Below, piece by piece: positions 1 to 10,235 of a stretch of DNA of 64,000 nt (the first letter of the stretch is position 1; every line of letters starts with the position of its first letter). Below the pieces are notes generated by a model. It did not search any database, had not been told where the DNA came from, and saw only the letters and a list, made by a program, of their open reading frames with translations. The stretch comes from Anodontia alba (taxonomy: Eukaryota > Mollusca > Bivalvia > Lucinida > Lucinidae): assembly GCA_964016985.1 (NCBI GenBank), contig OZ024823.1:110534476-110598475 (forward strand). Direction: 5' to 3'. The position numbers and the translations under genes were made by a program.

Positions 1-179
1 ATGGTTGAAAATCTATTGGGTATATCCAGTCTCCTTAATGAATAACATAGTGCCTATGAGATGCAAAAGCACCATTCTTTGTTGGAAAGATGATCTCTAA
101 TCAGAAATTTGAAATTCCTGATCCATCACAAAGAATAACATTACATTTGAACTGGAACTGGGTTTTCTAATTGTGAAAT
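1..179. other. no recognised feature
   Basis: AT-rich sequence with no repeat or coding signal that I recognise. Confidence 0.5.
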
Positions 180-392
180 TTAACCCTTGTCCTGCTGAAT
201 AAATTAATAAGCCACGCCTACTTCTAATTTTCAGCCAGTCAGGTTACTTGATCCAGATTGTTGTTATAAATTTGCATACTTGATGGCGAACAGTGCAGAT
301 CCAGATCAGTTGGCTTCTTCAGAAGCCAACTGATCTGGATCTACACTGTTTGCAAAACAGGATATATCCGGGTTCAGCAGGACAAGGGTTAA
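180..392 (+). mobile_element. MITE family A (TTAA-flanked, alpha core)
   Basis: TTAA flanks both ends, with terminal CCCTTGTCCTGCTGAA and its inverted copy. The centre is a long hairpin (GCAGATCCAGATCAGTTGGC and partner). TTAA duplication with CCC termini suggests piggyBac-type mobilisation. A 264-base stretch after it (393-656) holds nothing recognisable. Confidence 0.85.
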
Positions 393-656
393 ATTAAGGT
401 GACTGCATTCTTTTAGATTAGCAAAATTTCACTAAAATAAAATCAGTGTTATGGTAGGTAAATGTTGATTAAAATGCTACAAACTGCAACTTTGTTTGAT
501 ACATACACCTGTCTTTCTGTCTGTCTGTTCTGTGTCTCCCACCCTCCCTGGACTAGTATAGCACCTACTGCTAATTATTTGCATAGAATTTAAAGATGCT
601 TTTTTTTCTAGTTTACTTTCATGGACAACTATACCATGGTTTTGACATAATTGAAA

Positions 657-835
657 TCAGAGCTCTAGATAAGATGTTTTTTTCAACAACAACAATAACA
701 AAACAAAAAATGTTGACATTTTTTTCTTATTTGTCCACAAAAACAGGCTGTGAGTACTCCTTGGCATTGCACAATATATGTTTTTGTTGAGAAATAAGGA
801 AATAATATACTTTAATCTGGCGCTCTGAAACTATT
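657..835 (+). mobile_element. MITE family B, decayed
   Basis: GAGCTCTAGATAAGATG at the left and a degraded TCTGGCGCTCTGAAAC at the right surround TTTTTCTTATTTGTCCAC and its inverted partner. The core is partly lost. Bases 836-1052 hold nothing recognisable. Confidence 0.6.
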
Positions 836-1052
836 AATAAAACATGAATGTTTATCTATTTGTAATTTTTATGCTTTCTTGTAGTTTAATTTATTTTGTT
901 ATGGCCATTATTTTTTGAGCATTTTAAAGTAGTTGTTAAATGGCGATACAGATTAATAGCATTTTTCTGATTATTTGCAATATTTACTAATTCATGAATG
1001 GCCAAATTGCTTCATTGTGGCTTACAAGATTCAAAGTGCGTTGCAGCCTGTG

Positions 1053-1275
1053 GAATTAAGCCTTAAAGCCTCAGTCACAACTGTATCAGATGACATTTTG
1101 CTTTTGTTTTTTTCTTTTGTTTTCATTTTTCAGTGAAAGTAAGTCTTGATGTTTTATGTGAATCATGATTCACATGAAATGTCAATACTTATTTTCTTTA
1201 CAAAAAAAAAAAAAAGAAGAAAATTAGAATGTCCTCTGCAAATTTTGCTTGGCTCTTTAAGGATTAAAAATAAGC
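1053..1275 (+). mobile_element. MITE family I (gamma core)
   Basis: The ends read TTAAGCCTTAAAGCC and GGCTCTTTAAGGATTAA. The centre TTTATGTGAATCATGATTCA is palindromic, continuing to CACATGAAATGTCAA. A 13-base A run lies in one arm. Confidence 0.75.
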
Positions 1276-1435
1276 ATGCTGACTTAACTTTATTGACATC
1301 AAAAATTCTGAAGATATTTGATGTGAGAAGCAAAAACATGGTACTTTATGGCATATGTGATAGCATATTTCTTTTTCATACAAAGAGGGTTAATATTTTT
1401 CTTATTTCACTGTGAAAATGTAAGTTGTGGGAACT

Positions 1436-1790
1436 TTATAAGCACTGCAGTGGGTATTCTATTGACAACTCACAACATACCTTTTCATAGAGAAATAAGA
1501 AATATACCAATCTTCTATCTATGAACACCAACCCCCTTCACCCCGCCAAAACATAACACTTTATCTGGAGCTATGAAAACCTTAGCAAAAATCACAGGTC
1601 TAGATAAGAGTGGGTATCAGGTAAATAGTTTTCTTATTTCTTGACAAAAACACATGTTGTGGGTACTCATTAGAAGCACCTCTGTGAGGCGCTTCTAATG
1701 AGTACCCACAGCATATGTTTTCGCCAAGAAATAAGAAAAATATAGAAACTTTTATGTTGACTAAAGTGCCTTTTCAAGAGCTATGAAAAT
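1436..1790 (+). mobile_element. two MITE family B copies, first one partial
   Basis: A truncated copy ends TTTATCTGGAGCTATG near 1580. A full copy (1604-1790) starts GTCTAGATAAGAG and has the beta hairpin GTTGTGGGTACTCATTAGAA with loop CTCTGTGAGG. Confidence 0.75.
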
Positions 1791-1836
1791 ATTGTGGAAT
1801 TTGGACCTAATTTGCTTCTCATTTTGTCATATGATA

Positions 1837-2135
1837 GGTACACCGCAACCTCTTTTTAACACTATTGCTGGGATCCAAAACAAAAGTTTTGGTAGCTGAC
1901 CTTAAATGGTAATTTTTCTATATAATCTATACATTTTTGTTTGGATACCACACTTTTGGGGTCCACCTTTAAACCCCTAAAAAGGTAATTAGCAAACAGT
2001 GCATACCCAGACCAGTTTTGCAAATTTTTCTCTAGGAATAACAAAATCTCATAGCCGGATGTACCTAAAATTGAAATTGGACTCTTCCAATATATAGTGT
2101 GGGAGAGTCTATTCAATATACAATGGGATAAAGAG
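1837..2135 (+). mobile_element. mosaic of MITE families O and D
   Basis: The outer ends match family O (GCAACCTCTTTTTAACAC at left, GGGATAAAGAGGTTCCAG at right). The interior from about 1968 matches family D: CCCCTAAAAAGGTAATTAGC, then TGTGGGAGAGTCTATTCAAT. It looks like one element inserted in, or recombined with, another. Confidence 0.6.
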
Positions 2136-2211
2136 GTTCCAGTGTAATATGAATTTGTTGTGTTTAGTGTTGTTTTCCTAACACCATAATTGTTGCATTT
2201 GTCTTTCCCAG

Positions 2212-2244
2212 AGATTGTTTCATTTACGACGAGCCAAAATCAAG
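2212..2244 (+). other. candidate 33-nt microexon, possibly numb PTB insert
   Basis: A branch-point match (CCTAAC at about 2188), a pyrimidine-rich stretch and TTTCCCAG precede 33 bases that end CAAG|GTAAAC. Frame 0 gives the basic peptide RLFHLRRAKIK. Vertebrate NUMB has an alternatively spliced 11-residue basic insert (33 nt) in its PTB domain. Length and charge agree, but the residues do not clearly align, all three frames are open, and no PTB exons were found between here and 40073. The lie of this segment outside repeats is the other support. Confidence 0.25.
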
Positions 2245-2364
2245 GTAAACATGGCAACTTTATATGTTAAGTGAGCTGTGTCAGAGAAATGGTACTCTGT
2301 TACCATGGTAACTAGTGAAGAGTCCTTGTAGCCTCTAAAGGCTTCAGAGAAATGATAACAGCTT

Positions 2365-2510
2365 GTTATTTTTGCTCAAAAACTATGTTATGGATGTTTA
2401 TCAGAATCCCCTCTGACACTAAATCAATTCTAATGATTAACCACAACATATATTGTCATACAAAAAATAATTACTATATATCACTTTATCTGCTTGAACT
2501 ATGACCCCTT
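2365..2510 (+). mobile_element. MITE family B remnant
   Basis: ATGTTATGGATGTTTATCAG and ATTCTAATGATTAACCACAA are decayed arms of the beta hairpin. The segment ends with TTTATCTGCTTGAACTATG. Confidence 0.5.
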
Positions 2511-2525
2511 TTAATATACTTGATA

Positions 2526-2743
2526 CCTTATTTACCCTAAGTCTTCAGTTATCTTACCCCCTTACCACACTTGTCCTAAAATTTGAACAAATCCATTGTA
2601 CTGTTGGTAAATCTGTCTGTAAAATATCGCTGGATGAGAGTCAAACAGTGTAGATCCAGATCAATACCTTATTCTGTAGCATCTGATCTGTGTCTACATT
2701 CTTTGCTCAGGTATGTCGGATTACCTAGTGTAAATACGATACA
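2526..2743 (+). mobile_element. MITE family C (alpha core)
   Basis: The left end is TACCTTATTTACCCTAAGTC and the right end GTGTAAATACGATA. The central hairpin is CAAACAGTGTAGATCCAGAT paired with ATCTGATCTGTGTCTACATT. Confidence 0.75.
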
Positions 2744-2804
2744 GGGATTGACTTAACAGAAGATTACTGCAGGTAAATGTGTGCACAGAGTAATTATTAA
2801 GGAG

Positions 2805-2967
2805 GAGTATTTGATGATAATTCTGGGATAATTTTTCTTATATCTCCATAAAAACATATGTTGTGGGTACTCATTAGAAGCACCTCGCTGAGGCACTTCT
2901 AATGAGTTCCCACAACATATGTTTTTATGGGGAACTGGAGAAAATTATCTCAGAATTACCATCAAAT
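2805..2967 (+). mobile_element. MITE variant B2 (beta core)
   Basis: Ends GTATTTGATGATAATTCTG and AGAATTACCATCAAATAC surround the beta hairpin GTTGTGGGTACTCATTAGAA. The termini differ from family B although the core is the same. Confidence 0.75.
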
Positions 2968-3152
2968 ACCCTGCCTTTGCAAACCGTGTAGATCCACATC
3001 AGTTGGCTTTTTCAGAAGCCAGCTGATCTGGATCTGCACTGTTTGTCATTCAGTATATGAATTTATATCAACAGTCTGGATCAAGCAATCTGATTGGCTG
3101 AAAATTAGAAGTGGGTGTGGCATCTTAATTTATTCAGCATGACAAGGGTTAA
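2968..3152 (-). mobile_element. MITE family A, left end missing
   Basis: It is an inverted copy with right end CATGACAAGGGTTAA and an intact alpha hairpin. The other end is cut at CCCTGCCTTTGC where the B2 element stops. Confidence 0.75.
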
Positions 3153-3354
3153 CAATTCCTCTGGTACTGCCTACAGCATTAAAGACCCAGGCCAACTAGG
3201 ATATCTCTGCTTTCTGATCTGGATCTGTAACATGCCTCCCTCAAGAAAGTTAATTGAACAGTGAGAGCTTTGAAGATTTTATGGCTGAGCTGCCTAATCA
3301 GGGCCATTTCTTGTTTCCATAGACAAATATGGAAAGTTTTCCCATAAATAGTTT

Positions 3355-3568
3355 TTAACGCTTGTCCTGCTGAACCCGGATATACCCTACCGTTGCAAAC
3401 TGTGTAGATACAGATCAGCTGGCTTCTGAAGAAGCCAACTGATCTGGATCTGCACTGTTTGTCATTTAGTATGTGAATGCGTTTCAAAATCCAGAATAAA
3501 GTAATCTGATTGGCTGAAAATTAGAAGTGGGTGTGGCATTGTAATTTATTCAGCAGGACAAGGGTTAA
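3355..3568 (-). mobile_element. MITE family A
   Basis: TTAA at both ends, terminal CTTGTCCTGCTGAACCCG and CAGCAGGACAAGGG, alpha hairpin in the middle. It shares its right TTAA with the next element. Confidence 0.85.
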
Positions 3569-3790
3569 TGTTTAGCATGCTGGATAAAAAAATCTGCAGA
3601 CAATATTTTGTAATATTTTTTCAGATTTTTTTCAGAAAATAGGGTTTGACATTTCATGTGGATTATCATTAAAAGAGACAATTTGCATGAAATATCAAAC
3701 TCAATTTTCTGAGCAAAAAATTAGAATTATATTACCAAGTTTTCTTCTGTTGAATGTGCTCAAATTGCTAAAGATTGGTAGGTAGAGCAA
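3565..3790 (+). mobile_element. MITE family H (gamma core)
   Basis: It starts TTAATGTTTAGCATGCTGG. The gamma arms are TTGACATTTCATGTGGAT and TTTGCATGAAATATCAAAC. The right terminus is worn. Bases 3791-4147 hold only a faint alpha-core remnant near 3845. Confidence 0.65.
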
Positions 3791-4147
3791 TATTATGCAG
3801 TAAATCATCTTAGCACATATTAAAGTGAACCTGGATGATAGTTGGGTCTACACTAGTTGCCAGGGTAATGAGTTACAAGGTCCTTTGACCCATTTTAGTT
3901 GCATGTGTAACTTGGCTACTGACTAGAGTTCTGCATTAATCCTTGCTAGCACTATATCTTCTGATAATGCACAGAATTGTTTGGATTGCTAGTTATATAC
4001 TAAACCATTTGACTAATATCAAACTAATAATTCCTCTTTACTAACAGCTTTTCACAGAATGGTGGTAGTCTAACGTATAGTAGAGCTTTCTTTGCACATA
4101 GGGTAACCTTGGCTGAGTTCTAATTGCATTCAGAAATGGTTATGAAT

Positions 4148-4410
4148 TAAGGGGAATTGATACACTTTCAGGGGAGGCAACTTGTGTTAAAATATTTTTG
4201 CCTCCCTTCTGAAAAGGGGTCTACTCTAAAAGGAAAGAAATTGCTCCCCTTGGGATCAATTTCTTTCCTTTTAGAGTAGACCCTTACTCTGAATTCAGCA
4301 GTTTCTTGGTGTGCAGGAATACAACAGGAAGCTACAAAAGTTGTCTCCCTTTTAAAAAAAAAATGGCGGAAAATCTTCCAGGCATATCAAGTCCCATTAA
4401 TTGAGGGATC
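4148..4410 (+). mobile_element. MITE family J
   Basis: GGGGAATTGATACACTTTCA opens it. The hairpin is TAAAAGGAAAGAAATTGCTC and its inverted partner, and ATGGCGGAAAATCTTCC lies near the right end. Confidence 0.7.
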
Positions 4411-4516
4411 AGATAAACTGTATATTCAGAAGAAGATTTTAAAATAATAGAAAAAATGTACATTCTTGTTGGAATCATTTTGCTGCAGCATGAGTACCAT
4501 GAAAACATTTGATATA

Positions 4517-6172
4517 CCGTATTAATCCGCCTATAAGACGGGGATTTTTCCCCAAAAAAAGCCCCCCAAAATCCAGACCCGTCTTATAATCGAGGTCTTT
4601 GGCCATATCGGTATTTTCGGCAAAGTCCGGTGGTGCCACGTGGTCACGGAAATTGCCGATCTTCGAAACCGGTAGAAGGATATAATGTTTACCTTCGTCC
4701 CTTGATAGAAATAGCAGCAAGGTAATTTTTTAGGTGAAGTACCGAATTTTTCTGTGTATTACTCGCACCCGTGTATAACACGCACTGAATATTTGCTAAA
4801 TAGTTTTGAAATAAAAAAAAGATGTTCCTATGTAAAACACAAAGAATTTATCCGTGCATTATTTACTAAGTTACCAGATACTAAGTGTGTCAAATTTCAC
4901 TAGGATTGAGTTGAAAATGGCCGAATTCGGAAGGTTTAGAGTAGAAACAGGCCGAATTTACGATAATGCTAACTGAATTTTCATTGTGCAGCTCTGTTAC
5001 CATGGGCCTCAGGCAACGATGTAGTGTAGGCAGTTCTTTGCTTCCCCACTGCAGACGCTATGACAATAAAAATATAGTTATTTCTTTTGTGTTCTCATAA
5101 TTAACACCTTCTTTGTGTCACTTTGTGTCACTTTCTTAACTGAGACGTGAAATTATCAACTCAGTGCCTCAGGGCAATGCAAACAACAACTAAAGTCGAC
5201 TAGTTGTCATTCTGACTGCCAATTAACCAATTAATTGCACAGATGTATGCTGGTAGTTTTTTTTTTCTTTATCATAAACATTGTTTATTTCAAACAATTT
5301 TTTTGGTAAGTTGGAAGAAAAGTTAAAAAAAAAAAAAAAAAAAGATAAACATATGGTAGAAAATAAAAGATAAAATGCAAATGACCGATCTACCTACCTC
5401 AAAAGCCCAGTTGGTTTTGTTTATTATCAATAATTTTAATAATTGCAAAAAATTAAATACTTTTTTATTTTTTCAATGTATGATTGTTTGTGCCAATATT
5501 TATGTTCTACCAAATTTATTTCCTATTTTGAACTACAAAAAATCAGTTGTGCAGGCTGATTTATTCAAGTTACGGTGTGAGACTTGTCAAAGTCCGGTAA
5601 TCAATACAGATTCATATGCATATGCCTGTTTGAGTAGTTTCCCTTTGAAGAGATCACATGATCAGCAAAATAAAAAAGCGTAAACAAAAAGAGCATGGAC
5701 ATGAAAAGGATATCAAATTACTGCAAATCAGATGGAGTTGCTTGTTTTGAGCTGACAGAACCATGGTATGGGCGAGATAGGTATAAAAAATCATGAATAT
5801 CTCATAGCAATCATTCTATTTCGCATTTTTACCGGGCGATCGTGAATGTCATGAGTTTTCGCGACCGATTATCTTGGCGATTTCTGTCCCGATTTTGGTG
5901 TTCCTATAAATAATACACATCGGATTTTTATAAACGTTTTCTGGGTAAATAAGGTGCGTGTTATACACAGTTAAATACGGTATGCATGCTTGTAAGTGTT
6001 GTTTGAAGTTTTTTTAATTGTACTTTAGGAATTTCTGAGTGGCAGGGAATATCTCTGACAGGTGACTTTTTTAACCCGTCTTACAATTAAGTAAAAGCAA
6101 AATCCTGCCTGGGAAGGGCCCAAAAACAGCCCCGTCTTATAAACGAATCGTCTTATAGGCGGATTAATACGG
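4517..6172. mobile_element. TA-flanked DNA transposon with nested related element
   Basis: The terminal repeats are perfect over 24 bases (CCGTATTAATCCGCCTATAA..., inverted at the right end), flanked by TA on both sides (4515-4516 and 6173-6174). Removing the nested element at 4742-5980 leaves about 415 bases, so the outer element was a small non-autonomous one. TA duplication and this TIR style point to the Tc1/mariner-pogo group (inference). Confidence 0.75.
4742..5980. mobile_element. nested TA-flanked element inside 4517-6172
   Basis: The left end CCGAATTTTTCTGTGTATTA and the right end, read inverted as CCGTATTTAACTGTGTATAA, match imperfectly; TA flanks both (4740-4741, 5981-5982). The interior of about 1.2 kb has one 102-codon open stretch at 5375-5683 that I do not recognise and that looks like AT-rich noise. 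It is not an intact transposase. Confidence 0.6.
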
Positions 6173-6206
6173 TAATATTGTTATTAAAACTCCAGTGTTA
6201 TAAATC

Positions 6207-6441
6207 TGGGCCCAGTTGTTCAAAGCTAACGATGTCGTTAGTTAACGATTCATTAAAATTTACATTGAGTGATAAGCAAATATGCTGAAATTTTTTGCTG
6301 AAAAAATGTGAGTAGCTTTTGCTACTCACATATTTTTCAGCAAAAAATATCAGAATATTGTATATTGAGTCTGCTAAAACAGTTAACGAAATGACCCTTA
6401 ACGAGCTTGTTAAGCTAACGATGCTTTGAACAGCTGGGCCC
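6207..6441 (-). mobile_element. MITE family F
   Basis: TGGGCCCAGTTGTTCAAAGC starts it, with the inverted copy at the end. The central hairpin is TGTGAGTAGCTTTTGC and partner. Confidence 0.85.
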
Positions 6442-6482
6442 TGAAGTACTTTAAATTACATGTGTTACCTTATTTACCACTC

Positions 6483-6728
6483 TGGGCCCAGTTGTTCAAA
6501 GCGTCGTTAGCTTAACGAGCTCGTTAAGGGTCATTTCGTTAACTGTTTTAGCGGATTCAATATACAATATTCTGATATTTTTTGCTGAAAAAATGTGAGT
6601 AGCTTTTGCATTGCAAAAGCTACTCACATTTTTTCAGCAAAAACATTCAGCATATTTGCGTATCACTCGATATAAATTTTAACGAATCGTTGACTAACGA
6701 CGTCGTTAGCTTTGAACAACTGGGCCCA
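6483..6728 (+). mobile_element. MITE family F, opposite orientation to its neighbour
   Basis: The termini GGGCCCAGTTGTTCAAAG and the hairpin are the same as in the previous copy, but the asymmetric subterminal parts are reversed. Only 41 bases separate the two. Confidence 0.85.
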
Positions 6729-7035
6729 GAAATCTTATAGTTTTCATTTGTCAGTGTAAATTCTCATAGGATTATGTCTGATTATGTGTAAAAAAAGATA
6801 GTAAAGTTTATGATTTTGATGTGGCCGTATCTATGTGCAAAATTTATGATTTTGGTGTGGATGTATGTATGTGCATAACAGGATGATTCTGTTTATTTTA
6901 TTGTTAATTAGATACTAAATTTGTATTCATTGCCATTAACAAGACATGGTAATTTGTAGATTACCTGTATCATAATATTAAATGTAAATATGTGTTTCAA
7001 TAATCAGAATCAAAGACAGAACTCTGCGATTGTTT
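6729..7035. other. no gene; short imperfect duplication
   Basis: TTTATGATTTTGATGTGG at about 6810 and TTTATGATTTTGGTGTGG at about 6843 repeat imperfectly. Nothing else is recognised. Confidence 0.4.
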
Positions 7036-7233
7036 AACCTATACCGTTTTCAAGACAAATTCAGCAAATGACAAATTGATGATATTTTTCTTATTTTCCC
7101 AGAAAGTAGGCATTGACATTTCATACAAACTAGGAGACACATGAAATGTCAAAGCCTATTTTCTGGGAAAAATAAGAAAACAGAATTAAAATGTTGTCAG
7201 TAAATTTTTCCAAACATGCTGAGAGTTTAACAA
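7036..7233 (+). mobile_element. MITE family H (gamma core)
   Basis: CAGCAAATGACAAATTGATG begins the arm. TTGACATTTCATACAAACTA and CACATGAAATGTCAAAGCC form the centre, and it ends GCTGAGAGTTTAA. Confidence 0.75.
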
Positions 7234-7292
7234 TAGTAAGCAAGGTCAGCACTGGTCTTGCTGATGTTGGCTTTACAGAAAGAACACAGTGT

Positions 7293-7490
7293 TGCAGAAG
7301 TGTCTGGGTGGCAGAGTGGTTAGTGCTCCCAACTTCAGTTCTTCATATGAGGCCCAGGGTTTAAAAGCTGAAGGCCCTAGAGGCACTGCTTCATTGCACA
7401 GAGCCTTTCATTATCACCCACCAGCATCCAGAAATGTCTTAAATAATTTTAAAAGGAACGTTAAACAGCAAATCATCATCATCAACACAG
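7293..7490 (+). mobile_element. tRNA-derived SINE, family 2
   Basis: The head GTGGCAGAGTGGTTAGTGCT resembles a tRNA A box and CCCAGGGTTTAAAAGC a decayed B box. The body includes ATTGCACAGAGCCTTTCATT and the tail reads AACGTTAAACAGCAAATCAT, then CATC repeats. Confidence 0.7.
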
Positions 7491-7540
7491 TTTTTGCAAG
7501 ATTATTGAGGTCTTGTTATTTAGAGGTAATGTTTATTTAG

Positions 7541-7860
7541 CTCTAGATAAAAGCAGTATAAAAGTTTCTTATTTATAAAGGGAGTATCATAGCTCCAGGA
7601 AAGTGCTGGTATCAGGTAAATATTTTTCTTATTTCTGCTCTAAAACTTACTTTGTTGGTACTCATTAGAAGAAGTGCCTCAGTGAGGTGCTTCTAATGAG
7701 TTCCTGCAACATAGGTTTTTGTGCAGAAATAAGAAAAATATCCATTCTTTTTGATAGAAAAAGCATCTGATTTGGCCTTTTGAGTATCCAGATAGCTGTA
7801 TTTTGATTAAAAAATCTATTTTATCTAGAGCTATGTTGTTATTTAGAGATAGACATTCTG
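7541..7860 (+). mobile_element. MITE family B, with a B fragment on each side
   Basis: CATAGCTCCAGGAAAG starts the main copy (about 7589-7785). The hairpin carries a 3-base insertion (AGAAGAAGTGCC) in one arm. Flanking TTAGCTCTAGATAAAAGC and TTTATCTAGAGCTATG are extra termini. Confidence 0.65.
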
Positions 7861-7959
7861 TGATCTCAAAAGAGGCAATGGAGAAATAATGGTCATCTGA
7901 TGTGGTACATGAATTGTGTCTTTGTTTGGACTGTTCAATGACTGTTCAGTATTAATACC

Positions 7960-8112
7960 GGTTGCTAAAATAGTTGCTCTTGATCTCGGTTGCTAAAACA
8001 GTTGCTCTTGATCTCGCTGCACAAAGGGAAAATTAAACTATTTATAACTGACTGGTCAGCTGTAGCAGTTAGCAACTATTTATAACTGACTGGTCAGCTG
8101 TAGCAGTTTTGC
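7960..8112 (+). repeat. two short local duplications
   Basis: GTTGCTAAAATAGTTGCTCT is followed by a near copy 28 bases on, and a 36-base segment containing CTGACTGGTCAGCTGTAGCA is repeated once at 8040-8110. Confidence 0.7.
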
Positions 8113-8136
8113 TTATAAGCTGGTGTGATTCGTGAC

Positions 8137-8540
8137 ATACTGACATTACAGTAAATGTACTAAACTTTTGTGCAGCAAAGTTTCCTACAAAATGGCATAT
8201 GCAAACAGTGCAGACCCAGATCAGACTGTCTGATCAGGGTCTTCACTGTATGCCTTTCACTAGGTATTTAAAAAAAACCCCAAAAAACAAAAAAACAAAC
8301 AAAAAAAAACAACTAAATAGAAAGCAATGTATAAGCAAAATAAAGTATGGAATAAAGGGTTTGAAATTTTAGGACATTTATTGTAGTCAAATATTTGTGT
8401 GACCAGTCTCTTTGTACATGTATTATAGGGAGAGGCTATAAAGCTGTTCCTGTAACATGGTTTTTACTAGATAATAAAAAATAGAGGTACAGTAAATGTC
8501 CTAAAATTTTGAACACTTAATTCAATATTTTTATGTTTGG
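8137..8540 (+). mobile_element. MITE family E (alpha core) plus fragment
   Basis: Ends ACAGTAAATGTACTAAACTT and AATTTTAGGACATTTATTGT surround the hairpin GCAAACAGTGCAGACCCAGA. A run of A/C-rich simple sequence lies at 8270-8320. A second terminal copy lies at about 8490-8520. Confidence 0.7.
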
Positions 8541-8697
8541 CTTTTTGACTTTTTATGCAGTTGCTTCTAAAAATACTTAGTCAGGAATGGCAAACAGTGA
8601 AGACCCTGTTCAGGAGCAGTCCTGTATCATTTTTTTTTTTATGTTTTGAGTTGTTGCCATGCATGACAGGAAATAAGAATTGTGACCCAGCAGCTCA

Positions 8698-8888
8698 CAG
8701 CATAGCTACAGATAAGAGGGTTATCCACATAATATTTTTCTTATTTCTCCATGAAAACATATGTTGTGGGTACTCATTAGAAGCGCCTCGGCAAGGCGCT
8801 TCTAATGAATACCACAACATATGTTTTCGTGGAGAAATAAGAAAGATATCAACATTTTTCGGATGAAAAAAGCGCTTTGTTGCTATGC
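8698..8888 (+). mobile_element. MITE family B (beta core)
   Basis: GCATAGCTACAGATAAGAGG leads into TTTTTCTTATTTCTCCATG and a near-perfect hairpin with loop CTCGGCAAGG. Bases 8889-9364 hold nothing I recognise. Confidence 0.85.
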
Positions 8889-9364
8889 ACAGGCTGCTTA
8901 AGTGAATACGCTATATGTGGGTGTTTCACTCGGGCTAACCAACTGTAGCCCTTTGTCCTCTACCAGCTTTGTATAATAAAGCTATGTAAATGAAAGTTGA
9001 TACACACTTGTATGACAAGGAAGGGAGCTGAATGCAATCTGCCCTTGATGGCTGCTCACTGGCAGGCGAGACAAATAATGCCATGGAATTTATTGTTCCC
9101 ACTTTTTCATGTAGACAAGATCTAGATTGGCTAGATGGAGAGGTACTGTGAGGAACTCAAAGGTAAAATTGGAATGGATTAATAGGAAAAATCTCATACT
9201 CCAGACTTGGCTTGGATGGATGCCTGAGGAAATTATAATGGGCAAAAAAGAAATAAACTCCACATATTAATTATAATCTGAGCAAATAATTATTTACATC
9301 TACCAGTGATTCAAGGCATGTGGCTCTGGATGAAAATAATTTTGTATTAACTTATACATATAAT

Positions 9365-9530
9365 TCTATAGCTCCAAATAAGAGTATCAGGAAAATATTT
9401 GAAAACATATGTTGTGGGTACTCATTAGAAGTGCCTCACTGAGGCACTTCTAATGAGTACCCACAACATACCCTTTTGTGGAGAAATAAGAAAAGTATCA
9501 ATTTTTTTGTAGGAAAAAGTCCCTTATCTG
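9365..9530 (+). mobile_element. MITE family B (beta core)
   Basis: CTATAGCTCCAAATAAGAG and CCCTTATCTGGAACTATA are the termini. The hairpin ACATATGTTGTGGGTACTCA is perfect across 30 or more bases on each arm. Confidence 0.85.
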
Positions 9531-9731
9531 GAACTATATAAAATTATTGGAAACTAACAAGCAAACTGTCCATAGCTCTAGTGTGAGAAAACATTGCAAT
9601 AATTTTACTTTTGCATCAAAAGGATATTATATATTCATAAAACTACAGACTCAGTAGTGCTAATAGTGTCACCAACATATTTAGGTGGAAAGTAAGAAAA
9701 ATTAAATACCTATTTTATATGGAGCATTGAT

Positions 9732-10060
9732 TGTTAATCACTTTTAAGTGCTGATCAGAACTGCAGCAGACAACATTATGAATTATTTTTTTGTTTTCAG
9801 ATAAAAAAATAAGGCTTGACATTTCATGTTAATCATCTACCTAGTGCAGGCCCCTGTAGCCTGGTGGATAGGAGAGTTGACTCTTAATCCATTAGGTTTC
9901 TCACTGCTGTGATTGAGCCTCGCTCGGGTCACATGTGGGAAAGCCAAGTTCTGCTTACGGATGGTCAGGTGATTTTTCCCCGGGCTCTCCGATTTTCGCC
10001 CACCTTTGATGAACGATCAGCTCGTTTTAAGTGAAATATTCTTGAAAGGGCCGTAAAACT

Positions 10061-10103
<43 letters not shown>

Positions 10104-10235
10104 GCTGGCTAGCAGATGATTTATAGGCAGATGATTCACATGAAATGTCGCTTGATTTTCCCAGAAATATAATGATAAAAAAAAATGAGTGTCATCTGCT
10201 GCAGTTTTTCTTATTATTTTAACAGTTAATAGACT
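9732..10235 (+). mobile_element. MITE family I interrupted by a SINE
   Basis: The left part (TTAATCACTTTTAAGTGCTG to ATTTCATGTTAATCATCTAC) and the right part (from GCAGATGATTTATAGG to GTCATCTGCTGCAGTTTTTC) are the two halves of one gamma-core MITE. Confidence 0.7.
9846..10100 (+). mobile_element. tRNA-derived SINE, family 3, with A tail
   Basis: The head GCCCCTGTAGCCTGGTGGAT has an A-box-like form, and GTGATTGAGCCTCG a B-box-like form. The end GGGCCGTAAAACTC is followed by about 39 A. Confidence 0.8.

Noticed and set aside
4475..4720. 81-codon minus-strand frame
   Set aside because: It reads through the terminal repeat of the 4517-6172 element into flanking DNA.
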